This document shows, in pieces, positions 19,890 to 28,357 of a stretch of 64,000 nt of DNA. Below the pieces are notes generated by a model. The model did not search any database. It was not told the DNA's origin and was given only the letters and a program-made list of their open reading frames with translations. This DNA is from Clostridium saccharobutylicum DSM 13864 (GTDB lineage Bacteria > Bacillota > Clostridia > Clostridiales > Clostridiaceae). The DNA is taken from assembly GCF_000473995.1 (NCBI RefSeq), contig NC_022571.1, forward strand, positions 3,565,416 to 3,629,415. The letters run 5' to 3'. Each line of letters begins with the position of its first letter. Position 1 is the stretch's first letter. The translations under genes and the position numbers were made by a program.

Positions 19890-21041
19890 TTATCTATCTA
19901 TAAAGTTATCTTTTGATTTCCAAAGAAGTGTTGGATTGGAGGCTCCATAATACATCACAGCATCTACTTCGAGTTCTCCGTAAACATATTGTTTTACTTT
20001 TTCAACAATCTTGTTTCCAATATTCTCATATAGCTTATAATATCCATCTCCTAAAAGCTTAACCGCTCCTTCACATGTCTTTTCTTCAAGGACTTTTTCA
20101 ACTAGAGAAATATCATAACCAAGTAATGCAAGTTCTAAACCTAATACTTCAAGTCTAACTCCATTTATTCTGCTATGAGTATTAAAACAACCATAAGCTA
20201 TTTTGCTCATTTTCCCTATATGTCCAACTATAACGACTGATTTAACCTTAGACGAAATACAACACTCTAAAGCAAAACCAATATAATTTGAACATATAAT
20301 GATTTCCTCTCCCTTAAAGCCCAACTCTTTGCAATAATTCTCTCCCAAATTTCCAAAGGTTAAAATTAATCTTTTACTATTTAATGCCCTTTGATTAATC
20401 TCCAATTTTATAGATGCTTTTAATGCATCTTCTGACATTGGATAAACTATTCCAGTTGTACCCAGAATAGAAATCCCACCTTGAATTCCTAATCTAGGAT
20501 TAAAAGTTTTTTTTGATACTTCTATTCCCTGAGGTACTGAAATTGTTACTTCAACTCTTTCTCCATTAGGTAAAACCTTCATTACTTCATCTCTTATCAT
20601 CATTCTTGGAACCGGATTAATGGCTGGTTCTCCTTTTTGTATAAAAAGTCCATCCTTAGTTACAACACCTACTCCAATCCCACCTTTAAGTGAAATCAAA
20701 TCCGAACCTTCAGGATCATTAAAATCCTTAAGATGTATTATATCCTCATCATCTTTTAACTTACGGACCTTAGCTTTTATTTCAATCCCACTTGTAGCAT
20801 CAGGATCATCACCACTAAATTTTATAATAGTGCATTCAACAAAATCCTCTTCCCTAGTCACAGACTCTATTGGCATTGTTATGTTAATCTTCTTAGGAGT
20901 ATCTATTTCTATTACGCTCAAGTTCTCTTCTTTATTGAACAAAAGTATTGTTGCTGCTTTAGCTGCTCCTGCACTACACGAACCAGTTGTATATCCACAC
21001 CTTAACTTTTTGCCTTCATTTTCAACATACATCTCAAACAT
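19890..21041 (-). CDS. cbiD: Cobalt-precorrin-5B C1-methyltransferase CbiD
   Basis: 383 residues from the ATG at 21041 (AAGGAG precedes it; a farther start at 21071 lacks one). Signature [19 protein letters not shown] near the N-terminus, [13 protein letters not shown] in the middle, and [22 protein letters not shown], all strongly conserved in CbiD. SAM-dependent methylation at C1 in the anaerobic pathway; the fold is unrelated to the other cbi methylases. Immediately downstream lies the B2 palindrome; upstream a small inverted gene separates it from cbiC, so it may have its own promoter. Confidence 0.95.
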   Translation of the reverse strand: MFEMYVENEGKKLRCGYTTGSCSAGAAKAATILLFNKEENLSVIEIDTPKKINITMPIESVTREEDFVECTIIKFSGDDPDATSGIEIKAKVRKLKDDEDIIHLKDFNDPEGSDLISLKGGIGVGVVTKDGLFIQKGEPAINPVPRMMIRDEVMKVLPNGERVEVTISVPQGIEVSKKTFNPRLGIQGGISILGTTGIVYPMSEDALKASIKLEINQRALNSKRLILTFGNLGENYCKELGFKGEEIIICSNYIGFALECCISSKVKSVVIVGHIGKMSKIAYGCFNTHSRINGVRLEVLGLELALLGYDISLVEKVLEEKTCEGAVKLLGDGYYKLYENIGNKIVEKVKQYVYGELEVDAVMYYGASNPTLLWKSKDNFIDR

Positions 21042-21245
21042 AATTGTCTCCTTTTTACTTTTTCTTATCAATACAAATTTTTCCGATCATTTCAGCTCAA
21101 ATTCAAATTACTGTCAATTCAAAATATCTTACATCTTATGTTATTTCACTAACAACTTAAATTTTGACATATCACTATATTTTTAGTATCCACCTGAATA
21201 TTGTAATACTTATTACACATAATAAATTCGAAAGGTGGCTGTGCA

Positions 21246-21563
21246 ATGAAAAAATTTATTACGTCATTATTAATTTTAATATATTTGTTATTTAATATAA
21301 TCGTACCAACTTACGCTGCTGCAACAAATATCTTTAAAGAAGGCGTCTATAAAACAAATGATTTTAATCTTACAGATAATAAAAATTATGCTGTTCAAAA
21401 CACCTCCTCTAAAGATGGCATATATGTATTAATTTTTGATGAAAATCAAATCGGACTACAATATGTAAGATTAAAACCAAACTCAGATAAATTTAATTTA
21501 GTACCACTAAAGAACAATTATAGAATTGTAATTCTTGGTGATGGAGAGGCATTTATCTCTTAA
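21246..21563 (+). CDS. Small secreted protein of unknown function, inverted within the cbi cluster
   Basis: 105 residues. Clear signal peptide (MKKFITSLLILIYLLFNIIVPTYAAA, cleavage near residue 26), then an 80-residue mature part with TNDFNLTDNKNYAVQN and a beta-rich QIGLQYVRLKPNSDKFNLVPL segment. AAAGGTGG precedes the ATG. It is transcribed against the surrounding cbi genes. I do not recognise the family; no cysteines, lipobox or wall anchor. A half repeat follows its stop. Could be an inserted or rearranged gene. Confidence 0.75.
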   Translation: MKKFITSLLILIYLLFNIIVPTYAAATNIFKEGVYKTNDFNLTDNKNYAVQNTSSKDGIYVLIFDENQIGLQYVRLKPNSDKFNLVPLKNNYRIVILGDGEAFIS

Positions 21564-21574
21564 AGCCGACTTAA

Positions 21575-21602
21575 TTAAGGCACATTCAAAAAATAACAAG
21601 TG
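21575..21602. repeat. Half of a TTAGGCACA repeat
   Basis: TTAAGGCACATTCAAAAAAT then AACAAGTGCCTA; matches a family terminus. No complementary partner nearby. Confidence 0.5.
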
Positions 21603-21630
21603 CCTAAATTCTTTTATCCTATAAACACTA

Positions 21631-22254
21631 CTATCTTTCTACAACCATATACATAAGTGCATTGATTATTGATGCTGCAACTGTACTTCCACCTTTTCTT
21701 CCTTTAACTCTTATATAAGGTATATTAAGTTCATCCATATTTTCCTTACTTTCAGCTGCTCCAACAAATCCAACTGGTACTGCTATTATTAATTTTGGAG
21801 TTGCTTTGCCTTCCTTTATCAATTCTTTGAGTCTAAAAAGAGCTGTTGGTGCATTTCCAAAAACAAATATATCCACATTGTCTGTACAAGCTTTTTCAAC
21901 TGCTGCCATGCTTCTAGTTATTCCCTTTTCTTTAGCCTCCTTATGAACCTCAGGCTCATTAACATAACAAATTACGCTGCTATTTGTCTTAGCTAATGAC
22001 ATTTTATTTATTCCGTTTAAGGCCATATTAGTATCTGTATATATTTTAGCACCATTTCTTAAAAGATTCTTTCCAGTTTCAATAGCATCTTTGCTTATTT
22101 CAACTAAATCTTTATATTCAAAATCAGCTGTAGTATGTATTGTTCTTTTAATTATAAGTAACTCTTCTTCTGAAAAAGAGTGTGGTCCCATTTCCTCACC
22201 AATAATTTCAAAACTTCTTGCTTCAATTCCCATAGGGTTCTTTAAATAATCCAT
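21631..22254 (-). CDS. cbiC: Cobalt-precorrin-8 methylmutase CbiC
   Basis: 207 residues, typical. Moves the methyl group from C11 to C12, giving cobyrinate. MDYLKNPMGIEARSFEIIGEE at the start, the catalytic-His segment RTIHTTADFEY, and the C-terminal substrate loop IAVPVGFVGAAESKENM all match the family. Upstream GGAG 8 bp before ATG. In the cbi operon between cbiA and the inverted small gene. Confidence 0.95.
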   Translation of the reverse strand: MDYLKNPMGIEARSFEIIGEEMGPHSFSEEELLIIKRTIHTTADFEYKDLVEISKDAIETGKNLLRNGAKIYTDTNMALNGINKMSLAKTNSSVICYVNEPEVHKEAKEKGITRSMAAVEKACTDNVDIFVFGNAPTALFRLKELIKEGKATPKLIIAVPVGFVGAAESKENMDELNIPYIRVKGRKGGSTVAASIINALMYMVVER

Positions 22255-22330
22255 TTTATCAACTCCAAACTTTTTAATTTAGATTAAGAATATGCAATCA
22301 AAACTGATTATGGATAAACAACTTGTAACT

Positions 22331-22395
22331 CAAAGTTAAGTGATAATTTACCGAAATCAAATATGTTTTTGTTAGATGCCACATTCTCGCTTCCA
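22331..22395 (+). repeat. ACCGAAA long-palindrome element, truncated copy A3
   Basis: Lead AAGTTAAGTGATAATTTACC then GAAATCAAATATG...TTTTTGTTAGATGCC. Only the 5' arm remains; it stops next to the cbiA stop codon. Confidence 0.5.
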
Positions 22396-22400
22396 AAATA

Positions 22401-23726
22401 TTAATTATAATCTACTAATGCTTTTAAGATTTCAATATTTCCCAGGAAATTCACATGAGCATATCCTGCTAATGTATTTTTCTTAAAATAACCGCACTCC
22501 CACTCAATTGTTTTCCCATCATATTGCGTTTTTTCTACCTTATATACTTTTTCTTGTCTTAAGTCTACATGTGATTTATGAAATTCATGAGCATTTATTC
22601 TTAATTTTCTATCAAAACATTTTTCATTTATATTAACACTACAATATCCAAATCTCTGCAATCTCTTTGTCATATTGCTCGTTCCTTCAAAGAAACCAAC
22701 CATTTTTGATCCATCAATTTCTTTAGTTAGATACATTAGTCCACCACATTCTGCATAGCACCTTAATCCATTATCTAAAGCCTTTTTTATACTATTTCGC
22801 ATTAAAATATTATTTTCTAATTCCTCTTTAAATACTTCTGGATATCCTCCACCTATATATAAAAAATCTAAATTCTCTGGTAAAGTCTTATCCTTAATTG
22901 GACTAAAATAAATTATTTCTCCCAAAGATTCTAAAAGTTCTAAATTATCTTTATAATAAAAACTAAATGCTCTATCTAAGGCTACTCCAATTTTAAAATT
23001 TTTATTATTCAAGTTAAACTCTTCCTTGCAAACTTTTAACTTATCCTCACAATTAAACTCTTTCATTTCACTTATAAGCTCATCTAAATTTATGTACTCT
23101 TCAATTAGTTTCCCACATATATCTATCTTTTCTTCAACATTTTCAACTTCACTGCTCTGCACAAGCCCTAAATGCCTACTGCTTAAACTTATTCTTTCTT
23201 CTTTGGGAACATATCCAAGAACCTTAACATTGCAATTTTGTTCAATCGCATATTTTAACAAATCATAATATTTCTGACTAACTGAGTTTAAAACAACTCC
23301 AACAATGTTAGCATTTCTATAATCCTTAAGTCCATTAATTTCTGCACATAAAGTTGAACTCTGACCTTTAGGAGACATTACTAAAACTATTGGCATATTC
23401 CCTAAGATTCTTGAAACGTCATATGTTGAAGCTTTTTCTCCTGCCCCAATTCCATCATACAGTCCCATAACACCTTCAATTACACCTACATCACCATTTC
23501 CTTTAAGATAACTTCTCTTAACACCTTCTTCTCCCATTAAAAAAGCATCAAGATTTCTAGAATAAACATGCGTTACTTCTCTATGAAATGCTGGATCTAT
23601 GTAATCAGGTCCCACTTTATATCCTTGAACCTTTAAATTTCTATTTTTAAATGCTTTCATAAGTCCAAGAGTAAAGGTAGTCTTTCCTCCTCCACTGCAA
23701 TTTGAAGCTATAATTATAGATTTCAT
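22401..23726 (-). CDS. cbiA: Cobyrinate a,c-diamide synthase CbiA
   Basis: 441 residues. ATP- and glutamine-dependent amidation of the a and c acetates of cobyrinate. N-terminal dethiobiotin-synthase-like ATPase with SIIIASNCSGGGKTTFTLGL and VIEGVMGLYDGIG; C-terminal type-1 glutamine amidotransferase domain with IGGGYPEVF, the nucleophile Cys in RCYAECGGLMYL, and the HEFHKSHV region carrying the catalytic His. All functional residues are present. Follows cbiK in the operon after a 150-bp gap holding a palindromic repeat. Confidence 0.95.
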   Translation of the reverse strand: MKSIIIASNCSGGGKTTFTLGLMKAFKNRNLKVQGYKVGPDYIDPAFHREVTHVYSRNLDAFLMGEEGVKRSYLKGNGDVGVIEGVMGLYDGIGAGEKASTYDVSRILGNMPIVLVMSPKGQSSTLCAEINGLKDYRNANIVGVVLNSVSQKYYDLLKYAIEQNCNVKVLGYVPKEERISLSSRHLGLVQSSEVENVEEKIDICGKLIEEYINLDELISEMKEFNCEDKLKVCKEEFNLNNKNFKIGVALDRAFSFYYKDNLELLESLGEIIYFSPIKDKTLPENLDFLYIGGGYPEVFKEELENNILMRNSIKKALDNGLRCYAECGGLMYLTKEIDGSKMVGFFEGTSNMTKRLQRFGYCSVNINEKCFDRKLRINAHEFHKSHVDLRQEKVYKVEKTQYDGKTIEWECGYFKKNTLAGYAHVNFLGNIEILKALVDYN

Positions 23727-23759
23727 AAAACACCGCCTAATTTTTACGTTGTTGCTTAC

Positions 23760-23851
23760 TAAGGCACATTCAAAAAATAACAGTTTTATCTACAAAACCT
23801 CATGAAAAATAATCATAACGTTTTAAATTTGTTATTTTCGTTCAAGTACCT
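23760..23851. repeat. MITE-like palindrome, TTAGGCACA family, between cbiK and cbiA
   Basis: Starts TAAGGCACATTCAAAAAATA ACAG and ends GTTATTTTCGTTCAAGTACCTA; imperfect terminal inverted repeat, about 92 bp. Confidence 0.65.
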
Positions 23852-23876
23852 AAAAATAATGACTTAACAAATAACA

Positions 23877-24710
23877 TTAATGTTTTCTTAACTTTTTTGT
23901 TTTTCCTGCATTTAAATATCTATCTTCAATAGTATCATAAATTCTAGTTATATAAAGATCTCCAAAGCTATCTATTTCTCCAAGTCCATGAATATGTAAT
24001 TTAACTTCAATATCGTTTCTTTGTAACACACTCTTTAAGGAATCTTCTTCATCTGATGCCATGTCATTTTTAGCATGATCTCCTGCTACAAGTAATAATG
24101 GAACTAATTTAGTTTTAGTTACGCCCTTCTTCTTCATTCTATTTAAGCAGCTTTGAATAGTAGGATATCCTTCTACAGTTGCTACAAAAACATTATCATA
24201 ACCTTCATCTTCTAAAACAGTTTGTAGCATGCCATATACTGCATTTCCACTATGTGCTGTACCATGACCAAATAATACTACACTTTCTTCATTATTTAAT
24301 ACATCTTTAATACTTTCTATAAATAACGAATAATCTTTTGGCAGCTCATCCATTCCTTGATAAAAAAATATGGGACGACCTAATTTAATTGATTCAAAGT
24401 TCTTATTATATCTTCTAACTATTCCTTTTATATAGTCAAACTCTTCACCAGGAATTATATGTAAAGGCTGAACCACAACTTCTTCATAACCTTTATTTTT
24501 TAAATCTTCTAATGCTTCTTCAGGTGTAAAAATCACCATATCGTGTGTAACTTTTAATTTTTTTATAATCATGTGAGCTGTGAACGCTCTAAATACATCA
24601 TATCCTTTAAACTCATCTTTAATTCTATTTTCAATTTTATCTATTGAACTTTTTAACGCATCTAAATGACTCGTTCCAAAACTAACTACTAATATTGCCT
24701 TCTTCATCAT
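23877..24710 (-). CDS. cbiK: Anaerobic sirohydrochlorin cobaltochelatase CbiK
   Basis: 277 residues from the ATG at 24710 (GGAGG 5 bp upstream). Inserts Co2+ into sirohydrochlorin, the entry to the anaerobic B12 branch. Class II chelatase fold with AILVVSFGTSHLDALK at the N-terminus and the two metal-site histidine motifs VLFGHGTAHSGN and LLVAGDHAKNDM, plus FVATVEGYPTIQS. First structural gene after the cobalamin riboswitch leader (24906-25300), so it should be shut off by adenosylcobalamin. Confidence 0.95.
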   Translation of the reverse strand: MMKKAILVVSFGTSHLDALKSSIDKIENRIKDEFKGYDVFRAFTAHMIIKKLKVTHDMVIFTPEEALEDLKNKGYEEVVVQPLHIIPGEEFDYIKGIVRRYNKNFESIKLGRPIFFYQGMDELPKDYSLFIESIKDVLNNEESVVLFGHGTAHSGNAVYGMLQTVLEDEGYDNVFVATVEGYPTIQSCLNRMKKKGVTKTKLVPLLLVAGDHAKNDMASDEEDSLKSVLQRNDIEVKLHIHGLGEIDSFGDLYITRIYDTIEDRYLNAGKTKKLRKH

Positions 24711-24753
24711 GTATTCCTCCATAATTTATACTATTGGCTAAACTGCAAATTGA

Positions 24754-24779
24754 ATTTGTTATTTATTTTCAAGTACCTA
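24754..24779. repeat. Half of a TTAGGCACA repeat in the cbiK leader
   Basis: AATTTGTTATTTATTTTCAA then GTACCTA, matching one terminus of the family; lies between the leader terminator and the cbiK start. Confidence 0.45.
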
Positions 24780-24905
24780 AAAAAATGTTTAATTTGCAGA
24801 TTAAAAAGATCATTACTGAAAATTCTACTTGTATGTTTCTGCTACCTTAAAAAGTTATCCATAGATTTCGTATTATTAAACTTTCCTCTAAACAATAACA
24901 AAAAT

Positions 24906-24932
24906 CCCCTTTACCAAACCACAGTAAAGAGG
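24906..24932 (-). terminator. Intrinsic terminator of the cbiK riboswitch leader
   Basis: On the minus strand CCTCTTTAC TGTGGTTTG GTAAAGGGG followed by ATTTTTGTT. It lies between the aptamer and cbiK, the expected place for a riboswitch expression platform. Confidence 0.8.
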
Positions 24933-25063
24933 AAAAATATAACAAATTAAGAATATATAATTTTTCTTAAGTATACATTCTGCTATTTGCCATCATCCTT
25001 CCCACCGAAGGTAGCATTTAAGGCAAATTTACTATTATTATGTATATGCCTCAATCAATTTCT

Positions 25064-25300
25064 AGGCAGGTCTCCTGACTCTGGCATCATCCCAATGCTT
25101 TTCCTTCCCAAGTTTAATCATAAAATAACAAACTAATATGTTTGAATTTATATTCTTAAATACTCAGTGGTATCTAAAACACAATCAAAAAAATATTCAT
25201 GCCAGATTGGACTTGTTATTTTCTTTCATGTGCCTAAAGCTTAGTCCTCCATTACAGTAGCGGGGGCTGTAGTAGATTTTCACTACTTTCCCTTTTAATC
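25064..25300 (-). ncRNA. Cobalamin riboswitch controlling the cbi operon
   Basis: Minus-strand order of conserved blocks: AAGGGAAAGTAGTGAAAATC, GCCCCCGCTACTGTAA, CCACTGAG, GGGAAGG, and the B12 box GTCAGGAGACCTGCCT-like end (25064-25085). These are the class-I cobalamin aptamer signatures. Between ACTGTAA and CCACTG the variable arm is occupied by a TTAGGCACA palindrome (25175-25237), so the aptamer is longer than usual. Followed by an intrinsic terminator at 24906-24932. Ligand-bound RNA should stop transcription of cbiK-A-C-D-E-T-L-F-G. Confidence 0.92.
25175..25237. repeat. MITE-like palindrome inserted in the cbi riboswitch
   Basis: Minus-strand ends TTAGGCACATGAAAGAAAAT and TTTTTTTGATTGTGTTTTA flank AACAAGTCCAATCTGGC; 63 bp, located in a peripheral stem between conserved aptamer blocks. 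Confidence 0.7.
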
Positions 25301-25320
25301 TTAAAGTTTAACTTAACTTA

Positions 25321-25393
25321 TGAGGCACAATTAAAAAAATAATAGATCAGACTGCTTGAATATTAGTTCTATTATTTTCTTGCTTATGCCTAA
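25321..25393. repeat. MITE-like palindrome just upstream of the cbi riboswitch
   Basis: GAGGCACAATTAAAAAAATA ATAGA...TCTATTATTTTCTTGCTTAT GCC; same family with ATAATAGA inner arms. About 20 bp before the aptamer, so it overlaps the promoter/5' region of the cbi transcript. Confidence 0.6.
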
Positions 25394-25523
25394 GAACCTG
25401 AAATCATTTATTATTTATCTCTAAATTATAAGATACTATTTTATTTTATTCAACAAATTCTTTTTTGAAATATGCTTTATATAAGAATACATAAAACAAA
25501 TTCAGCTTACATTGGAACTAAAT

Positions 25524-26408
25524 CTAAGCATTTTCTACTCTGTTTCTTCCTTTTCTCTTTGCCACATATAATTGTTCATCTGCTTTCTGCAAAAGCAAAC
25601 CACTATTATTTATTTCTTCTGATATGCTACTAACCCCAAAACTTGCTGTTACACTTATATTTATATTATCATATTTAAAATTATGATTCTCTATAGCTTT
25701 TCTAATTCTTTCTGAATATAAAGTTGCTTCTTTAATATCAGTATTTCTGAATACTATAGCAAACTCCTCTCCTCCATATCTTGCAATCCAATCATAATCT
25801 GATCTTATGTTATTCAAAATTACATTAACAAATTCTTTTAATACATAGTCTCCAACAATATGATGATATCTATCATTTATCTTTTTAAAGTAATCAACAT
25901 CTATCATTACCAGTGATAACTCGAAATTATTCATTATGCTGCTTTTTATATCTATATCTAATCTTTCATTTAAATATCTTCTATTATATACATCTGTCAA
26001 TTCATCTTTAACTACTAATTCATCTATTCTTTTCATATGATCAACTAAAACTTCTTTTTGGGGAAGGTTTTGGTCATCAAAAATTATACTACTACTTATA
26101 TCTTTTAAAGTTTCTAAGATATATTTTTCTTCTCCATCGGTAATCGGAGTTGCCATTACCAAAAATACTTTATCGTTACTATTTTCTAATTTTGTAACAG
26201 TTTCATTTTCATAATATGCTCTAGAAGCTATACAATTTTTACAAATACTATCTTTACATAAAATGCTATAGCAATTTTTATCAACAGATGAATTTATGTT
26301 CTTTACATTTTCTATTACAACTCTATTATTTTTAAAATCAATTATTCTCACAGTATCAAATATCTTTGCTAAATATTCCGTTGGAATATCTTTGAAATCG
26401 CGATTCAT
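25524..26408 (-). CDS. GGDEF diguanylate cyclase with Cys-containing N-terminal sensor
   Basis: 294 residues, no transmembrane segment. The N-terminal 1-115 is PAS-like and carries CYSILCKDSICKNC (cysteines at about 46, 51, 56 and 59), resembling a metal- or redox-binding sensor. The GGDEF domain spans about 130-290 with DELTDVYNRRYL, ALVMIDVDYFKKIND-type metal site and the active loop RYGGEEF at about 210-216, intact for cyclic di-GMP synthesis. The usual RxxD product-inhibition site is not seen; the aligned residues read SDYD. Start behind GGGGGG. Possible counterpart of the HD-GYP protein at 11317. Confidence 0.93.
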   Translation of the reverse strand: MNRDFKDIPTEYLAKIFDTVRIIDFKNNRVVIENVKNINSSVDKNCYSILCKDSICKNCIASRAYYENETVTKLENSNDKVFLVMATPITDGEEKYILETLKDISSSIIFDDQNLPQKEVLVDHMKRIDELVVKDELTDVYNRRYLNERLDIDIKSSIMNNFELSLVMIDVDYFKKINDRYHHIVGDYVLKEFVNVILNNIRSDYDWIARYGGEEFAIVFRNTDIKEATLYSERIRKAIENHNFKYDNINISVTASFGVSSISEEINNSGLLLQKADEQLYVAKRKGRNRVENA

Positions 26409-26539
26409 AATTCCCCCCCTTTTTTATTTCTTTTTCATACTATTACGTTCTATTAAATCATATATTATGATATTTTTCTACTTTTCGATACTGATTTTTA
26501 TAAATTTTATAATTATATATTACATTAAATTATAAAAAG

Positions 26540-26600
26540 AAAAATAAGAGTCTTATAACTTGTAACTTTTTACTGTTAGTCATAAAACTCTTATTTTTAA
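26540..26600. terminator. Bidirectional terminator between pnp and the GGDEF gene
   Basis: AAAAATAAGAGTCTTAT / ATAAAACTCTTATTTTT stem with a 27-nt loop and T-runs at both ends, downstream of pnp on the minus strand. Confidence 0.75.
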
Positions 26601-26727
26601 AAATATAAATATTAATTATATATTCAAATTCAATATACATAACTATAACTATGTATAAATTCTTCTTAGAACTTATAAAATTTATAACTTAAATAGTTAA
26701 TAATTTTAATTAGATTCCAAATTATCA

Positions 26728-27549
26728 TTACATTTCTTTTACAATATCAGTAACCCAATCACACAAAGCTGCTGAAGCTTTATTAGCAACATCCACTACA
26801 TTAGCATGAGAATGCTTTCCTTTTTGAATTCCTGTAGCCATATTAGTTATACATGCAATTCCTAAAACATCTATACCTAAATAGTTTGCTACAATTGTTT
26901 CTGGAACTGTTGACATTCCAATTGCATCTGCACCCATTCTTCCATATGCTCTGATTTCTGCTGCAGTTTCATAATAAGGACCTGTAAAGTGTGCATAAAC
27001 ACCTTCCTTGTAGCTTATATTCTTCTTATCTGCAATTCCCTTTGCCTTGTCTATTAAATAATGCTTATATGGTTCTGACATATCTGGGAATCTTGGTCCA
27101 AAACGTTCATCATTACTGCCTATTAAAGGATTATTCGCTGTTAAGTTAATAAAATCATTTATTATCATCAGTGTTCCTGGATTAAAATCTGTATTAATTC
27201 CACCACATGCATTTGTAACTATGATTTTTTCAATCCCCAATAATTTCATAACAAAGATTGGATATGTTACTTCCTTCATTGTATACCCTTCATAATAATG
27301 AAATCTACCTTGCATTGCTAAAACTGTTTTATCTCCAATAGTTCCAACAAGAAGGCTTCCTTTATGCCCCTCTACACTAACAAGTGGAAAATTAGGAATG
27401 TCACTATACAGTATTTCTTCTTTATCTTCAAATTGATCAACAAGACCTCCTAAGCCACTTCCTAAAATTATTCCTATTGTAGGTTTCTTGGTTATTTTAC
27501 TTTTTAAGTAAGCAACTGACTCTTCTACTTTTTCATATAAGTTTTCCAT
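26728..27549 (-). CDS. punA: Purine nucleoside phosphorylase (PNP, trimeric type)
   Basis: 273 residues, standard for the trimeric NP-II family. Cleaves purine (deoxy)nucleosides with phosphate to base and ribose-1-phosphate. Motifs: IGIILGSGLGGLVDQF (phosphate loop), VEGHKGSLLVG, MQGRFHYYEGY, IIVTNACGGIN with base-binding Asn later in the CITNMATGI segment, and EIRAYGRMGADAIGMSTVPE. AAAAGGAG precedes the ATG. No purine riboswitch visible in the 350-bp upstream region. Monocistronic. Confidence 0.95.
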   Translation of the reverse strand: MENLYEKVEESVAYLKSKITKKPTIGIILGSGLGGLVDQFEDKEEILYSDIPNFPLVSVEGHKGSLLVGTIGDKTVLAMQGRFHYYEGYTMKEVTYPIFVMKLLGIEKIIVTNACGGINTDFNPGTLMIINDFINLTANNPLIGSNDERFGPRFPDMSEPYKHYLIDKAKGIADKKNISYKEGVYAHFTGPYYETAAEIRAYGRMGADAIGMSTVPETIVANYLGIDVLGIACITNMATGIQKGKHSHANVVDVANKASAALCDWVTDIVKEM

Positions 27550-27898
27550 ATTTTTCTCCTTTTTACTTGTATAATCTGAAATTATAATAATTTTGCCATT
27601 TTCATTATTATAAATTAATTACTCAATAATATAAATTATAAAATTAAAAATCCCGCATTGTTTATTCTCCTATATATTCTCATAAAAATCAACTGATTAT
27701 AAATCACATAAAATTTCACTAAAATAAATATACACTTTAGACTATGTCTTATACTTATTAACTATGAATACTCAAGTCACATAATTTATAGAAATTCCTT
27801 TCAGGGTACCTATAAATTATGAATTTTTTATTTGAACTTTTTATTTTTTGCTGGCACCCTAAAAGACAGTAATCTTTAATCACAAAATATATTTATTA
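27550..27898. other. 349-bp spacer with a strong hairpin
   Basis: No gene. Contains CATAATTTATAG / CTATAAATTATG (27780-27791 and 27810-27821), a 12-bp perfect stem followed on the plus strand by AATTTTTTATT. It may end the holin transcript or protect the pnp promoter; the rest is AT-rich promoter-like sequence. Confidence 0.5.
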
Positions 27899-28153
27899 CT
27901 ATTCATCCTTTTTATTACACTGCTTAAATAATTGATTAGCATATACTGACGCGCCTGTAACCAATATACCTTGAACTATAGCTTGTACATTAAATCCCAT
28001 TATTCCAACAGTTCCTGCTATTCCTGCCGCTAACAATATAAGTGGTATATCCTTATTTGGTATTCTCTCTGTATTTTTTATAATCATTCCGAGTATATAT
28101 AAAGCAGGAATCAAAATTAAAGCATTTTGTGTTATATATTGAGTAAAATCCAT
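27899..28153 (-). CDS. Phage-holin-family small membrane protein (Hol44-like), solo
   Basis: 84 residues from the ATG at 28153, preceded by GGGAGGTGG. Two or three hydrophobic helices: about 6-22 (ALILIPALYILGMII), 36-56 (IPLILLAAGIAGTVGIMG) and 58-72, then a charged KKDE tail. The pattern NALILIPALYILGMIIKNTERIPNKDIPLIL is characteristic of Hol44/phage_holin_5_2 proteins. Holins form membrane pores for endolysin release, but no endolysin or phage genes are adjacent, so it is either a prophage relic or a domesticated holin for autolysis or secretion (inference). Confidence 0.8.
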   Translation of the reverse strand: MDFTQYITQNALILIPALYILGMIIKNTERIPNKDIPLILLAAGIAGTVGIMGFNVQAIVQGILVTGASVYANQLFKQCNKKDE

Positions 28154-28244
28154 AAAGCCACCTCCCTTCAAATAAAAATCATCCTTATTATGTTATATGC
28201 TTTATGTAAAACTTTGTTTCAAAATTTCTATGAATTTTATAAAT

Positions 28245-28319
28245 ATGCAAAAAACAACAAGCAAATATGATAACACACATTACATATTTAGCTTGTTATT
28301 TTCTTCATCATATGCTTAA
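28245..28319. repeat. MITE-like palindrome, variant TTAGGCACA family
   Basis: AACAAGC AAATATG / CATATTTAGCTTGTT with flanks CAAAAAACAAC and TTTTCTTCATCATATGCTTA. Divergent copy next to a fuller one. Confidence 0.5.
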
Positions 28320-28357
28320 AAATAAGATTTGTGATACAAATTTAATATCATTATGAA

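Noticed and set aside
24750-24950. 66-codon plus-strand ORF in the cbiK leader
   Set aside because: Covers the riboswitch terminator and a half repeat on the opposite strand; no Shine-Dalgarno.
26296-26535. 79-codon plus-strand hydrophobic ORF
   Set aside because: Overlaps the GGDEF 5' end and its promoter in antisense; no ribosome binding site.
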